Shown here: one piece after another, positions 19,062 to 29,920 of the stretch
How positions within the stretch are numbered: the first letter of the stretch is position 1
Layout: every line of letters begins with the position of its first letter
Assembly: GCF_020166345.1 (NCBI RefSeq)
Contig: NZ_JAIUJS010000003.1
Location: 1-64,000 of the forward strand
DNA length: 64,000 nt
Direction of reading: 5' to 3'
From: Winogradskyella vincentii
GTDB taxonomy: Bacteria > Bacteroidota > Bacteroidia > Flavobacteriales > Flavobacteriaceae
Program-made: the position numbers and the translations under genes
The notes under the pieces: generated by a model
The model's database searches: none
What the model was told of the DNA's origin: nothing
What the model saw: only the letters and a program-made list of their open reading frames with translations

Positions 19062-19511
19062 TTATATACCTTCTACTATTAAGTCTGCTGTCTCATTGAT
19101 TAAATCAAAAACATACTCAAAATCACTAATATCTCCGTAATAAGGGTCTGGCACATTTTTATCAAACCTAGATTTATTGGCTGCAAGAAATAATTTTACT
19201 TTTTTTGAATCGTTTTCATTACGAGATAGCCTTAAAATATCAGCGTAGTTAGATTCATCCATTGCATAGATGTAATCAAATTCATCAAAATCTTTAACCG
19301 TAAATGCCCTAGCACGTTGAGTACTAATGTCAATTCCAGCATTTAAAGCCACTTTTATAGACCTTCTATCTGGCTGACTACCTATATGATATGAAGCAGT
19401 ACCAGCAGAATCCACATAATATTCTTGGATGTTTAACTTAGATTCTAGTATGCCATGAGCTAATGGTGATCGACAGATATTGCCTAAGCACACCATTAAA
19501 ATCCTTGTCAT
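19062..19511 (-). CDS. Low-molecular-weight protein-tyrosine phosphatase
   Basis: A 149-residue phosphatase with the CX5R P-loop near its start (ILMVCLGNICRSP, Cys8 and Arg14) and the general-acid aspartate in VPDPYYGD. These are the full catalytic set of the LMW-PTP family. In bacteria such enzymes usually counteract BY-kinases controlling exopolysaccharide, but no kinase or polysaccharide genes are nearby. It lies 12 bases after dnaA in the same direction and is probably co-transcribed with it, an arrangement I have seen in Flavobacteriaceae. Confidence 0.93.
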   Translation of the reverse strand: MTRILMVCLGNICRSPLAHGILESKLNIQEYYVDSAGTASYHIGSQPDRRSIKVALNAGIDISTQRARAFTVKDFDEFDYIYAMDESNYADILRLSRNENDSKKVKLFLAANKSRFDKNVPDPYYGDISDFEYVFDLINETADLIVEGI

Positions 19512-19523
19512 TTTATTATGAAA

Positions 19524-20951
19524 TTAAAGTGATAATTTTTTAGCAAGATCCTCAACATACTTTCTAAACTGCTTATCTGTTGAAGATAAATTATCTACTG
19601 TTTTACATGCATGCAATACAGTGGCATGATCTCTTTGACCAATCTGAGAACCTATACTTGCCAATGATGCCTTAGTATATTTCTTAGCGAAGAACATAGC
19701 AAGTTGACGCGCTTGTACAATATGACGCTTACGAGTTTTAGATTGTAAAGTGTTTACGTCCATCTGGAAATAATCTGAAACAACTTTTTGTATATAATCT
19801 ATTGAAACCTCACGTTTTGTATTCTTAACAAATTTCTCAACTATATCTTTTGCAAGATTAATTGTGATTTCTTTTTTATTGAATGAAGATTGCGCAATTA
19901 AAGAGATAATAGCACCTTCTAATTCTCTTACATTAGACTTAATATGCTTTGCCACATATTCTACAATTTCATCTGGCATCTCCACACCATCTCTATACAA
20001 CTTGTTTTTTAAGATAGAAACTCTTGTTTCGAAATCTGGAGATTGCAATTCAGCAGAAAGTCCCCATTTAAAGCGAGACAGCAGTCTTTGTTCAATATCC
20101 TGCATATCAACAGGTGCCTTGTCACTAGTTAAGACTACTTGCTTTCCATTTTGATGTAAATGGTTGAATATATGGAAGAAAACGTCCTGTGTGCCTGTCT
20201 TACCAGATAAGAACTGTACATCGTCAATTATTAAAACATCAATAATTTGATAAAAATGAATAAAATCATTTCTATTGTTCTTTTTAACAGAATCGATATA
20301 CTGTTGCGTAAATTTTTCAGCAGAAATGTATAGAACTGTTTTTTCTGGGTATTTATCTTTAATGTCAACACCAATAGCATGTGCAAGATGGGTCTTTCCT
20401 AATCCAACACCGCCAAAAATCAATAATGGATTAAATGACGTACCACCAGGTTTATTAGCTACAGCAATACCAGCATTTCTGGCTAACCTATTAGAATCCC
20501 CTTCTAAAAAATTCTCAAAATTATAACTAGGATTAAGTTGAGACTCAATCTTTACATTTCTAATTCCAGGAATAATAAATGGGTTTTTTAACTCAGGACT
20601 TTTATTGTCAAAAGGAACATCTACATCTTGAGACTTAACTGCAGTTCTGTTTGAACTTGGAATTTTTTCCGTAAAAGGTTGCTTGTTACCATAGGTGTTT
20701 TCCATTTTGATAACATATACCAGTTTTGCATCTTCACCCAACTCTTTTGTAAGAGCTACTTTTAAGATTTTAACGTAGTGCTCTTCTAGCCACTCATAGA
20801 AAAATTTACTTGGTACTTGAATGCTTAATGCATTCCCAGATAGTTTAACCGCTTTAATGGGCTCAAACCAAGTTTTGTAAGCTTGAGGTTGAATATTATC
20901 TTTAATAAAATCAAGACAGTTATCCCATACAGATTGAGCGGTTATCTCCAT
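19524..20951 (-). CDS. dnaA: Chromosomal replication initiator DnaA
   Basis: DnaA-ATP binds DnaA boxes and melts oriC. All four domains are present in 475 residues: domain I (about 1-85; SVWDNCLDFIKDNI), a linker (about 86-140), the AAA+ domain with Walker A GGVGLGKT (180-187) and Walker B VLIIDDVQF (239-247), and the DNA-binding domain IV with IGQRDHATVLHACKTV near the C-terminus. dnaN and recF are not adjacent, as is usual in Bacteroidota. An A-run and terminator-like hairpin lie in its leader (see separate entry). Confidence 0.98.
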   Translation of the reverse strand: MEITAQSVWDNCLDFIKDNIQPQAYKTWFEPIKAVKLSGNALSIQVPSKFFYEWLEEHYVKILKVALTKELGEDAKLVYVIKMENTYGNKQPFTEKIPSSNRTAVKSQDVDVPFDNKSPELKNPFIIPGIRNVKIESQLNPSYNFENFLEGDSNRLARNAGIAVANKPGGTSFNPLLIFGGVGLGKTHLAHAIGVDIKDKYPEKTVLYISAEKFTQQYIDSVKKNNRNDFIHFYQIIDVLIIDDVQFLSGKTGTQDVFFHIFNHLHQNGKQVVLTSDKAPVDMQDIEQRLLSRFKWGLSAELQSPDFETRVSILKNKLYRDGVEMPDEIVEYVAKHIKSNVRELEGAIISLIAQSSFNKKEITINLAKDIVEKFVKNTKREVSIDYIQKVVSDYFQMDVNTLQSKTRKRHIVQARQLAMFFAKKYTKASLASIGSQIGQRDHATVLHACKTVDNLSSTDKQFRKYVEDLAKKLSL

Positions 20952-20988
20952 GCTTTGAGTTAAATTATTTCGTTGTTAGTTAGATTAG

Positions 20989-21015
20989 CAAAAAAAAAGA
21001 GAATTAGGTTTCTCT
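20989..21015 (-). promoter_or_regulatory. Terminator-like hairpin in the dnaA leader
   Basis: On the minus strand the stem AGAGAA / TTCTCT (20998-21003 with 21010-21015, 6-base loop) is followed at once by nine T, about 40 bases before the dnaA start. It would lie within the leader if transcription starts near the -7-like CATATTTG at 21033-21040, one mismatch from consensus. No gene on this strand ends upstream of it for it to terminate, since the thioesterase at 21151 runs the other way. It may act as an attenuator; the stem is short and weak. Confidence 0.4.
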
Positions 21016-21150
21016 CGTTAATTATATAGCGACAAATATGTGAACAAAATTCTTAAAAAAAAAATGAAATTTAATTGAATTTTAAGATTTTTTTTCTCAT
21101 GTTTAATTCCACTGGAAAGTACAAATTTTTTATCAAAAAAACGCACGATT

Positions 21151-21558
21151 ATGAATTTTAATGAAACTGAAATAAGAGTGCGATATGGTGAGACAGACCA
21201 GATGGGTGTTGTGTACCATGCAAATTACGCTGTATATTTTGAGGTAGGCAGAACGGAATGGCTTAGGCAGTTTGGCCTTAGCTACAGTAGGATGGAGGCT
21301 GAAGGCATTATGCTACCGGTAATTTCATTAAATATAAACTACAAAAATTCAGCACGTTATGACGATGTGCTTAAAGTAAAAACTACACTAAAAAAGTTGC
21401 CAACAGCATCGATAGAATTCGAATATGAATTAGTCAATCAGAAGGGTGATTTACTGGCTACAGGACAGACAACTTTAGCTTTTATTGACATGGAACGAAA
21501 CAGGCCAACGCGTTGCCCAAAATATCTTTTAGATAAACTGCAAAAAAAATCGTTATAA
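21151..21558 (+). CDS. Acyl-CoA thioesterase, YbgC/4HBT hot-dog family
   Basis: A 135-residue hot-dog-fold protein. The YGETDQMGVVYHANYAVYFE segment is the 4-hydroxybenzoyl-CoA thioesterase signature, with Asp16 as the expected catalytic residue and the YHANY helix cap. It hydrolyses short or aromatic acyl-CoA or acyl-ACP thioesters; the true substrate is unknown and Tol-Pal genes, the YbgC context in Proteobacteria, are not nearby. It starts about 200 bases upstream of dnaA on the opposite strand and overlaps the end of the convergent YigZ gene by 6 bases. Confidence 0.93.
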   Translation: MNFNETEIRVRYGETDQMGVVYHANYAVYFEVGRTEWLRQFGLSYSRMEAEGIMLPVISLNINYKNSARYDDVLKVKTTLKKLPTASIEFEYELVNQKGDLLATGQTTLAFIDMERNRPTRCPKYLLDKLQKKSL

Positions 21559-22161
21559 TTCACGGATTTCTACGCCATAAAAATTTTGAAATAGCTCAAA
21601 TATTTTCAAACTGTTACTTTTTCTGACAGATATTTCCAACAAACAATTAATTTCTAATATCTGATTTGAAATTTCAACTTGATTTTCTTTTAGTATTCGC
21701 AATACTTTACTCAGGTTTTTATATTCAAATTTTAGACTAAAATTGTGGTTAATTGTTTTTTCTATAATAATTGCTTCCTTTAATGCTAATTGAGCGCTAG
21801 TTCTGTATGCATTAATCAATCCGCTAACACCTAGTTTCACACCGCCATAATATCTAATAACAATCACCAATATATTTGTGACTTCAAAGGATTGTATTTG
21901 ACCATATATTGGCATTCCGGCCGAATTGTTTGGTTCGCCATCATCATTGGCTCTATAAATAACTTTGTCCGTACCTAATTGATAGGCATAGCACCAATGC
22001 CTAGCTGAATGATGTTCTTTCTTTGCACTTTCAAGACATTTCTTAATATCAGACTCACTGTTTACTGGATAGGCATAACCGTAAAACTTACTGTTTTTGT
22101 CTTTAAATAATTCACCGATGGATTTATTTGATATAGTTCTATAAGTGTCTTTTGTCTCCAT
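21553..22161 (-). CDS. YigZ/IMPACT-family protein
   Basis: A 202-residue member of the UPF0029/IMPACT family. Visible are the N-terminal IMPACT domain with KFYGYAYPV, ARHWCYAYQLG, DDGEPNNSAGMPI (family motif DDGEPxxxAGxP) and VIRYYGGVKLGVSGLINAYR, then a C-terminal DUF1949-type ferredoxin-like domain from about residue 138. The function is poorly known; eukaryotic IMPACT regulates translation via GCN2 and E. coli YigZ binds nucleic acid. Its start codon abuts the EamA gene end (1-base overlap). Confidence 0.92.
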   Translation of the reverse strand: METKDTYRTISNKSIGELFKDKNSKFYGYAYPVNSESDIKKCLESAKKEHHSARHWCYAYQLGTDKVIYRANDDGEPNNSAGMPIYGQIQSFEVTNILVIVIRYYGGVKLGVSGLINAYRTSAQLALKEAIIIEKTINHNFSLKFEYKNLSKVLRILKENQVEISNQILEINCLLEISVRKSNSLKIFELFQNFYGVEIREL

Positions 22162-23012
22162 TATTTCAATGTTACAATTATTATAGAAACTATGGCTATT
22201 ATTATCCCTGTCCAGTTTTTAAGAGATATCTTTTCTTTAAATAAGATCAGGCCAATTAAGGTTGAAAATGCAACTATGGCAACATTGTTAATTGTAAAAA
22301 CCGTTGAGGTTTCGTAACCATCTACTCGTAATGCTTTCAAAAGATAATATATTGATGCATAATTTATTGTACCTAAAGCTACTCCAAAAGGGATACTTTT
22401 AATCTTAAATCGATTCGTCGTACGTGCTGATTTGTATATGAGAACAAATAGACCAACGCAAAAGGCAATACCAAAAATAGTAGCAGAAAATAAGGGGATT
22501 TTATCGTCTGGAGCAAAATAGTTAACTAAGGTGTCAATAGTGCCGGAGCCAATAAAGAGTAAAATTGGCAGGTATATTGATTGCGTCAACACTACATTGT
22601 CCCTTTCCTTAATTGAGGTTAGATATACTGCAATTAATGCCAGAATAATTCCGAAAATCTTTATAAACCTTACGCTTTCATTAAATACGATTATGCCAAA
22701 TATTATTGGGATTATTACGCTCATTTTACTAGCTACAGAAGCTACTGACAATCCGTTTTTCTGAGCGGTTAAAGCCATAACATTAAAAATGGCTATAAAT
22801 AAAAAACCCAGAAAGATTGCCCCGTAAAACCAAGTTGAATTAGCTATTGCTATTGGGTCAATTTCTGCTTCATATAAATATGACCCAAGAATGCAAGCCG
22901 TAAAGTAATTTACCACTATAGCTTGTAGTGTATTTACGTTATATTTCTTAAATGACTTAAAGAGAATGAAGATTCCAGTTGAGGATAATATGCTAAGGAG
23001 TAAATAGATCAA
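22161..23012 (-). CDS. EamA-family (DMT superfamily) transporter
   Basis: A 283-residue inner-membrane protein with ten hydrophobic helices in two EamA repeats (about 1-135 and 145-283). Each repeat ends in the characteristic conserved helix (IPIIFGIIVFNESVRFIKIF and FSTLIGLILFKEKISLKNW). Members of the drug/metabolite superfamily export metabolites or amino acids; the substrate is not predictable. It overlaps the HAD gene upstream by 4 bases and the YigZ gene downstream by 1, so the three belong to one operon that continues upstream to ribD. Confidence 0.9.
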   Translation of the reverse strand: MIYLLLSILSSTGIFILFKSFKKYNVNTLQAIVVNYFTACILGSYLYEAEIDPIAIANSTWFYGAIFLGFLFIAIFNVMALTAQKNGLSVASVASKMSVIIPIIFGIIVFNESVRFIKIFGIILALIAVYLTSIKERDNVVLTQSIYLPILLFIGSGTIDTLVNYFAPDDKIPLFSATIFGIAFCVGLFVLIYKSARTTNRFKIKSIPFGVALGTINYASIYYLLKALRVDGYETSTVFTINNVAIVAFSTLIGLILFKEKISLKNWTGIIIAIVSIIIVTLK

Positions 23013-23620
23013 AAGAGCTCTTTTTTAACTTCAAATAGATTTACGATATCTTCTGTGTTTTCATCAATATTCCAAATATGAAATCCCATAGCTTCGGCAG
23101 TATCAGTGTTTTCTTTAGTGTCATCAATAAACAAGCACTCATTTGGTTTTAAATAGTTCTTTTTCAAAACATACTCAAAAATTTCTCTATCTGGTTTTCT
23201 TAATTCAATTTCATGTGAAAGGTAAAACTCATTGAAACAGTCTTTGAAATCATGAAAAAAATCTAAATGTTGTTCAATGTGATTAATATGTAATTCATTG
23301 GTGTTGCTTAACAATATTAGGTTGTAATTACTATGAGATGATAGTTTATTTACAAAGTCAAATCTTTGTTTTGGGAAATCGTTTAAAATATAATTCCAGG
23401 CATCTATAATATCCTCCTTATTTAAAAACGGAAACTTTGAAAGATAGAAATTGATGAACTGAGGAGTGCTAATTTTACCTGTTTCATAATTAATATTGGT
23501 TTGGAGCATATCGTTTTCAAATGATTCAACTTTAAATAAATTCAGTGCATTTTTCATTGCACCTTCTTTATCTAAATTGATAAATACATCACCAAAATCA
23601 AATATTAAAGTGTTAATCAT
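23009..23620 (-). CDS. HAD-family hydrolase
   Basis: A 203-residue HAD-IA phosphatase. Motif I is FDFGDVFINLD (nucleophile Asp8), motif II ILLSNTNE, and motif IV/III is RKPDREIFEYVL with FIDDTKENTDTAEAMGFH. The alpha-helical cap occupies about residues 15-90. Members of this YihX/epoxide-hydrolase-like subgroup dephosphorylate sugar phosphates or flavin intermediates. It lies directly downstream of ribD (8-base overlap). Because the enzyme that dephosphorylates the RibD product is a HAD phosphatase in other bacteria, a role in riboflavin synthesis is possible but only inferred from context. Confidence 0.9.
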   Translation of the reverse strand: MINTLIFDFGDVFINLDKEGAMKNALNLFKVESFENDMLQTNINYETGKISTPQFINFYLSKFPFLNKEDIIDAWNYILNDFPKQRFDFVNKLSSHSNYNLILLSNTNELHINHIEQHLDFFHDFKDCFNEFYLSHEIELRKPDREIFEYVLKKNYLKPNECLFIDDTKENTDTAEAMGFHIWNIDENTEDIVNLFEVKKELF

Positions 23621-24617
23621 TAATGATAATTTTTAAGGTGTCATCTAATATTTTTGATTCTGAAATTTGCTTTCCCTTAATATCCGGAGCATTTATACCG
23701 TTACCAAAATTCTTATTACCTATAAACATCCTTGCTTCATCCCATAAATTCTCATTTATAAAAGCTTGTATGGTTTTTGTCCCACCTTCAATAATGACTG
23801 AGTTAATCTGTTGTTTATAAAGATTATCACATATTTGACACGCAATCGGTTCTTCAAAATTTATTTCTAAACCAGTTAGATTGATAGTTTTAGCTTCAGA
23901 ATTGAAAATTGAATATTTATCGCCTAGGCTTTTACTTTTGTCGGTAACTATTCTAATAGGGTTATGACCTGTCCAATCCCTTACTGTTAAGCTTGGATTA
24001 TCTTCTATTACTGTATTAGTTCCTACCAAAATAGCCTGTTCTTCGGCGCGCCATTTATGAACTAGTTGTCTTGAGTATTTATTGGTAATCCAAATAGGTT
24101 TTTTTTCATCCTTTTTTATAGGAGCAACAAATCCATCGGTCGTTTGTGCCCATTTTAAAATAATGTAAGGGCGTTTTTTATTGTGAAAAGTAAAAAATCT
24201 TTTATGGTGATTTTTGCATTCCTTTTCAAGTATGCCAACAATTACATTACATCCAGCGGCTTTTAATTTTGATATTCCACTTCCTGATACTTCAGGATTA
24301 TCATCAACACAACCAATTACAACATTTTGTATTTTATGCTTTATTATCAAATCACTACAAGGAGGAGTTTTGCCATAATGACTGCACGGTTCTAATGTAA
24401 CATATATAGTGCTTTGCGACAGTTTGTTTTTATCCTCAACTGAGTTAATAGCGTTTACCTCTGCATGTGGGCCGCCAAAAGGGCTTGTATAACCTTCACC
24501 TATAATAGCATTATCATGGACAATCACTGCTCCAACCATAGGGTTTGGTCTAGCTGTTCCTAAAGCATTCTTGGCAATTTTTAAACACCGTTTTATATAA
24601 TGTTCGTGGTTCTTCAA
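23613..24617 (-). CDS. ribD: Riboflavin biosynthesis bifunctional deaminase-reductase RibD
   Basis: RibD deaminates then reduces the GTP-derived pyrimidine in riboflavin synthesis. The N-terminal deaminase has the zinc set His51/Glu53 (PHAEVNAI) and Cys78/Cys87 (TLEPCSHYGKTPPC). The C-terminal reductase (about 145-334) includes ILKWAQTTDGF, the NADPH-binding AILVGTNTVIEDNPSLTVR and VIIEGGTKTIQAF. The 334-residue length is normal. It lies between the LEA-like lipoprotein gene (same strand, no gap) and the HAD gene; no FMN riboswitch was seen upstream. Confidence 0.96.
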   Translation of the reverse strand: MKNHEHYIKRCLKIAKNALGTARPNPMVGAVIVHDNAIIGEGYTSPFGGPHAEVNAINSVEDKNKLSQSTIYVTLEPCSHYGKTPPCSDLIIKHKIQNVVIGCVDDNPEVSGSGISKLKAAGCNVIVGILEKECKNHHKRFFTFHNKKRPYIILKWAQTTDGFVAPIKKDEKKPIWITNKYSRQLVHKWRAEEQAILVGTNTVIEDNPSLTVRDWTGHNPIRIVTDKSKSLGDKYSIFNSEAKTINLTGLEINFEEPIACQICDNLYKQQINSVIIEGGTKTIQAFINENLWDEARMFIGNKNFGNGINAPDIKGKQISESKILDDTLKIIIND

Positions 24618-25076
24618 CTACAATTTTACTTTAATGGTTTGCACATCATCAATTTCATAAGAAGATGAATAACCAAACACTTTATAATTTATTTCACCTT
24701 TGTATCTAACCTTTAATTGCTGAGAAATTAAACTACTGATTAAACCACCTAAACTATTTTTGTCAACTAGGCTATCAGTTGCAACTGAAACAACAAGAGG
24801 TATTGTAAAATCATTTTTTGATGGCACATCAAATTCATCTGAAACTATGGTAGCTACTTCTGTTTCGTTTATATAGACTTTTAAGCCATCGGTTTTTAGT
24901 TTACCACCAACATCATTTGGGTTTTTAAACATTGCATCGGCACTTAATGTAATTGCTTTTCCATTTGCATCAATAATCTTAATTTTATTAAGTCCAATGA
25001 ATTGTGGCTTTTCAGTGACCTTACAGTTGAAAAGTAGTGTAAAAAATAATAGAATCAGTAAACTTCTTTTTGTCAT
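24618..25076 (-). CDS. LEA14-like (LEA type 2) lipoprotein
   Basis: The start is placed at MTKRSLLILLFFTLLFNC (ATG at 25076) because this yields a lipoprotein signal with Cys18; an upstream in-frame start would put a charged 12-residue leader before it. The mature ~135 residues form a single beta-sandwich resembling the LEA type 2/WHy domain (LNKIKIIDANGKAITLSADAMF ... NPNDVG, the NPNxxG motif). Such proteins bind no known ligand and are generally stress-associated in plants. Its stop codon is immediately before the ribD start, so the two are probably co-transcribed. Confidence 0.82.
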   Translation of the reverse strand: MTKRSLLILLFFTLLFNCKVTEKPQFIGLNKIKIIDANGKAITLSADAMFKNPNDVGGKLKTDGLKVYINETEVATIVSDEFDVPSKNDFTIPLVVSVATDSLVDKNSLGGLISSLISQQLKVRYKGEINYKVFGYSSSYEIDDVQTIKVKL

Positions 25077-25138
25077 AAAATGAGAATTATGGCTATCTTC
25101 ATACCGAAACAATTTTCAGTTATAAAATTTAAAATTAA

Positions 25139-25630
25139 GTGCATAAAGATACTATTGTTATTCGAGAAATAGAACCAGATGATGATCCAAAAATAGCAAA
25201 GGCAATTAGATCGGTTTTAATAGAAATGGGAGTTCCAAAAGTTGGTACAGCTTATGAAGATAAGGCGTTGGATTGCATGACAGAAACATACAATCAGCCA
25301 AGAAAAAAATATTTTGTGGTAGTCAAAGGGGAAAAAATTATTGGAGGTGCCGGAATCTCTCCTTTGGATAACTATGAAGGCAACGTATGCGAATTACAGA
25401 AAATGTATTTTATGCCAGAGGCCAGAGGTAAAGGATTAGGTAGTAAAATGATGGAAAAATGTCTAAATTTTGCAAAACAAGCCGGATTTGATCAATGTTA
25501 TTTAGAAACTATGCCCTATATGGATGATGCGCGCAAATTATATAGGAAAGTTGGATTCCAAAGTATTGATAAACCTATGGGAGATACTGGTCATTATTCC
25601 TGTTCTGTTTGGATGCTTAAAGATTTGTAA
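25139..25630 (+). CDS. GNAT-family N-acetyltransferase
   Basis: A 163-residue acetyltransferase that appears to start at GTG (VHKDTIVIREIEPDD), as no ATG lies near the start of homology. The acetyl-CoA motif is MYFMPEARGKGLGSKMMEKC (ARGKGLG), followed by CYLETMPYMDDARKLYRKVGF and the SVWMLKDL C-terminus. It is similar in pattern to a family often found next to prmC in flavobacteria; the substrate is unknown. It is divergent from the LEA-like gene and 2 bases upstream of prmC. Confidence 0.9.
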   Translation: MHKDTIVIREIEPDDDPKIAKAIRSVLIEMGVPKVGTAYEDKALDCMTETYNQPRKKYFVVVKGEKIIGGAGISPLDNYEGNVCELQKMYFMPEARGKGLGSKMMEKCLNFAKQAGFDQCYLETMPYMDDARKLYRKVGFQSIDKPMGDTGHYSCSVWMLKDL

Positions 25631-25632
25631 TA

Positions 25633-26502
25633 TTGAAAGCGCTAGATCTTAAAGATGTTTTTCATCAAAAACTGGATGCTATTTATGGAAAGAATGAAGT
25701 TGAAAGTTTCTTCTTTTTAAGTTTGGAGCATTACCTCAACATTCCTAGGTTCCAATTAGCTCTAGACCCTGAATTCACATTAACTAAAGATGAAACAAAC
25801 CTCTTTTTTAAAATTTTAGAAGCTTTAAAGCAACAGCAACCAATTCAATATATATTAGGTGAAACAGAGTTTTTTGGATTGAAATTTATAGTAAATGAAC
25901 ATGTATTGATACCAAGACAAGAGACCGAGGAGTTGGTTGATTGGATCATTAGGGATAATTCAAAAAATAATGAGATTACATTAAATATTTTAGATATAGG
26001 CACAGGTAGTGGTTGTATTGCAATTGCTTTGGCCAAGAACCTTCCAAATTCTAATGTGTATGCTTTAGATATTAGCAGTGAAGCGTTAAAGGTGGCAAGA
26101 GACAACGCCAAAATCAATGAGGTTGAAATTCAATTTATCCAGGCAGATGTTTTAAGTAATTCTAATGATAATCATAAATTGGAAAATTCAATGTTTGATA
26201 TTATTGTATCAAATCCGCCTTATGTTAGGATTTCAGAAAAGGGTGAAATGAAACCAAATGTACTGGAAAACGAACCATATTTAGCATTATTTGTAGATGA
26301 TGATGATCCATTAAAATTTTACAAAGCAATAACAAAATTCGCGAATCAAAAATTAAAAAATGGAGGTCAGTTATATTTTGAAATTAACCAGTATCTTGGT
26401 GAAGAAACTAAGCAACTTTTAATTGATGCGAATTATGATAAAATTGAGTTGTTAGAAGATCTAAATTCAAACTTAAGAATGTTAAAAGGATTAAAAAAAT
26501 AG
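25633..26502 (+). CDS. prmC: Peptide chain release factor N5-glutamine methyltransferase PrmC
   Basis: PrmC methylates the GGQ glutamine of release factors RF1 and RF2. The gene starts at TTG (LKALDLKDVFHQ). The SAM motif DIGTGSGCIA (121-130) and the catalytic NPPY (194-197, SNPPYVRI) are intact; the N-terminal helical recognition domain occupies about 1-95 and includes QQPIQYILGETEFFG and the LIPRQETEELV hinge. The 289-residue length is normal. It is tightly packed with its neighbours (2-base gaps on both sides). Confidence 0.96.
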   Translation: MKALDLKDVFHQKLDAIYGKNEVESFFFLSLEHYLNIPRFQLALDPEFTLTKDETNLFFKILEALKQQQPIQYILGETEFFGLKFIVNEHVLIPRQETEELVDWIIRDNSKNNEITLNILDIGTGSGCIAIALAKNLPNSNVYALDISSEALKVARDNAKINEVEIQFIQADVLSNSNDNHKLENSMFDIIVSNPPYVRISEKGEMKPNVLENEPYLALFVDDDDPLKFYKAITKFANQKLKNGGQLYFEINQYLGEETKQLLIDANYDKIELLEDLNSNLRMLKGLKK

Positions 26503-26503
26503 T

Positions 26504-29082
<2,579 letters not shown>

Positions 29083-29093
29083 ATTCCTACAGA

Positions 29094-29132
29094 AAAATAC
29101 ACTTTTTATCGATAAAATACACTTTTTTATCG
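29094..29132 (+). repeat. Direct-repeat operator with embedded palindrome
   Basis: AAAATACACTTTTTATCG (29094-29111) is repeated as AAAATACACTTTTTTATCG (29114-29132) with a 20-base period, about two helical turns. Where the copies meet, TTTTATCGATAAAA (29104-29117) is a perfect 14-bp palindrome. The pair lies just upstream of the -7 box at 29152-29159. The geometry suits a regulator dimer or tandem activator. It is not a terminator, because the copies are direct and not followed by a stem and T-run. Confidence 0.7.
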
Positions 29133-29151
29133 TTTAATTGTAAATAAATTT

Positions 29152-29159
29152 TATATTTG
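29152..29159 (+). promoter_or_regulatory. Putative -7 element upstream of the unknown membrane protein
   Basis: TATATTTG exactly fits TAnnTTTG and lies 26 bases before the start codon. There is no TTTG -33 at the expected distance; the operator repeats lie there, so the promoter may need an activator. Confidence 0.6.
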
Positions 29160-29185
29160 CTTCATTAACTAGGGATTAATTAATA

Positions 29186-29920
29186 ATGTTTGCTAAAATT
29201 TTAAAAGTATTGTTGCTTTTACTCGGTGGTCTTTTCATCGTGCTACAAGGAATGACCTTTCAGATAGAAGGGGCTGCTGTTAGTGCTCTCATACTAGTAC
29301 TATTAACAGTACTTTATTGTGGCTGGACAGCAAATAAAAGTAGATATTTTTTCTGGTTTTTAGTATTATATACTACAGGTCATGTTCTTAGTTATTCTGC
29401 TTGGTATGGACCAGATTTATACGAAGATGATATAGATTATTTTTATTATATAGCTAACATGCTTTTCATATTGGCATATATTTTCCTGATTCTTAAAATA
29501 TTAATACAATTAGATTACAGAGCGGTATTTTCTAAGTTGTCAATACCTATATTCATATTAATTGTATTAGATGTTTTTTGTGTTTCTATTGTAACTGAAA
29601 CCACGGAAGGTGTATTAGGCTTTTATGAGTATACCCTAGAGTACACATATAATGCGATTATAATGGCGTTATTGTCTGTAGCACTAATAAATTATATGTA
29701 TAGAAATGACATTAAATCTATGATGTTCTTAATGGGCTCAATCTGTATTGTTTTTTCCGAAATAATTCAATTGGCATATTTCTATGTTATGGAAGATAAA
29801 ATTTTAGGATTTATCTACTCCTTCTTTTTAGTTGTGGCGTTTATCTTTTTCTATAGACAATCCCAACTTGAATTTACAGGCCCGGAACCGGATTACTCTG
29901 ATAATCAGTTGGAAGCTTAA
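29186..29920 (+). CDS. Multi-spanning membrane protein of unknown function
   Basis: A 244-residue protein with about seven to eight hydrophobic helices (about residues 6-22, 29-45, 51-70, 87-108, 119-137, 154-171, 178-199 and 206-222). A charged tail ends it. There are no recognisable catalytic motifs; the overall plan (aromatic-rich loop HVLSYSAWYGPDLYEDDIDY with an acid cluster) is reminiscent of YhhN/lysoplasmalogenase-like proteins, but the family residues could not be confirmed. The gene is preceded by a paired-repeat operator and ends in a 4-base overlap with the convergent DoxX gene. It may be regulated by the unknown repeat-binding factor. Confidence 0.75.
   Translation: MFAKILKVLLLLLGGLFIVLQGMTFQIEGAAVSALILVLLTVLYCGWTANKSRYFFWFLVLYTTGHVLSYSAWYGPDLYEDDIDYFYYIANMLFILAYIFLILKILIQLDYRAVFSKLSIPIFILIVLDVFCVSIVTETTEGVLGFYEYTLEYTYNAIIMALLSVALINYMYRNDIKSMMFLMGSICIVFSEIIQLAYFYVMEDKILGFIYSFFLVVAFIFFYRQSQLEFTGPEPDYSDNQLEA

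Noticed and set aside
20952-21150. oriC next to dnaA
   Set aside because: No cluster of DnaA boxes (TTATNCACA) was seen; the spacer has only the hairpin, A-runs and a weak -7 element.
23009-25076. FMN riboswitch upstream of ribD
   Set aside because: There is no gap upstream of ribD (the LEA-like gene abuts it) and no RFN element was recognised.
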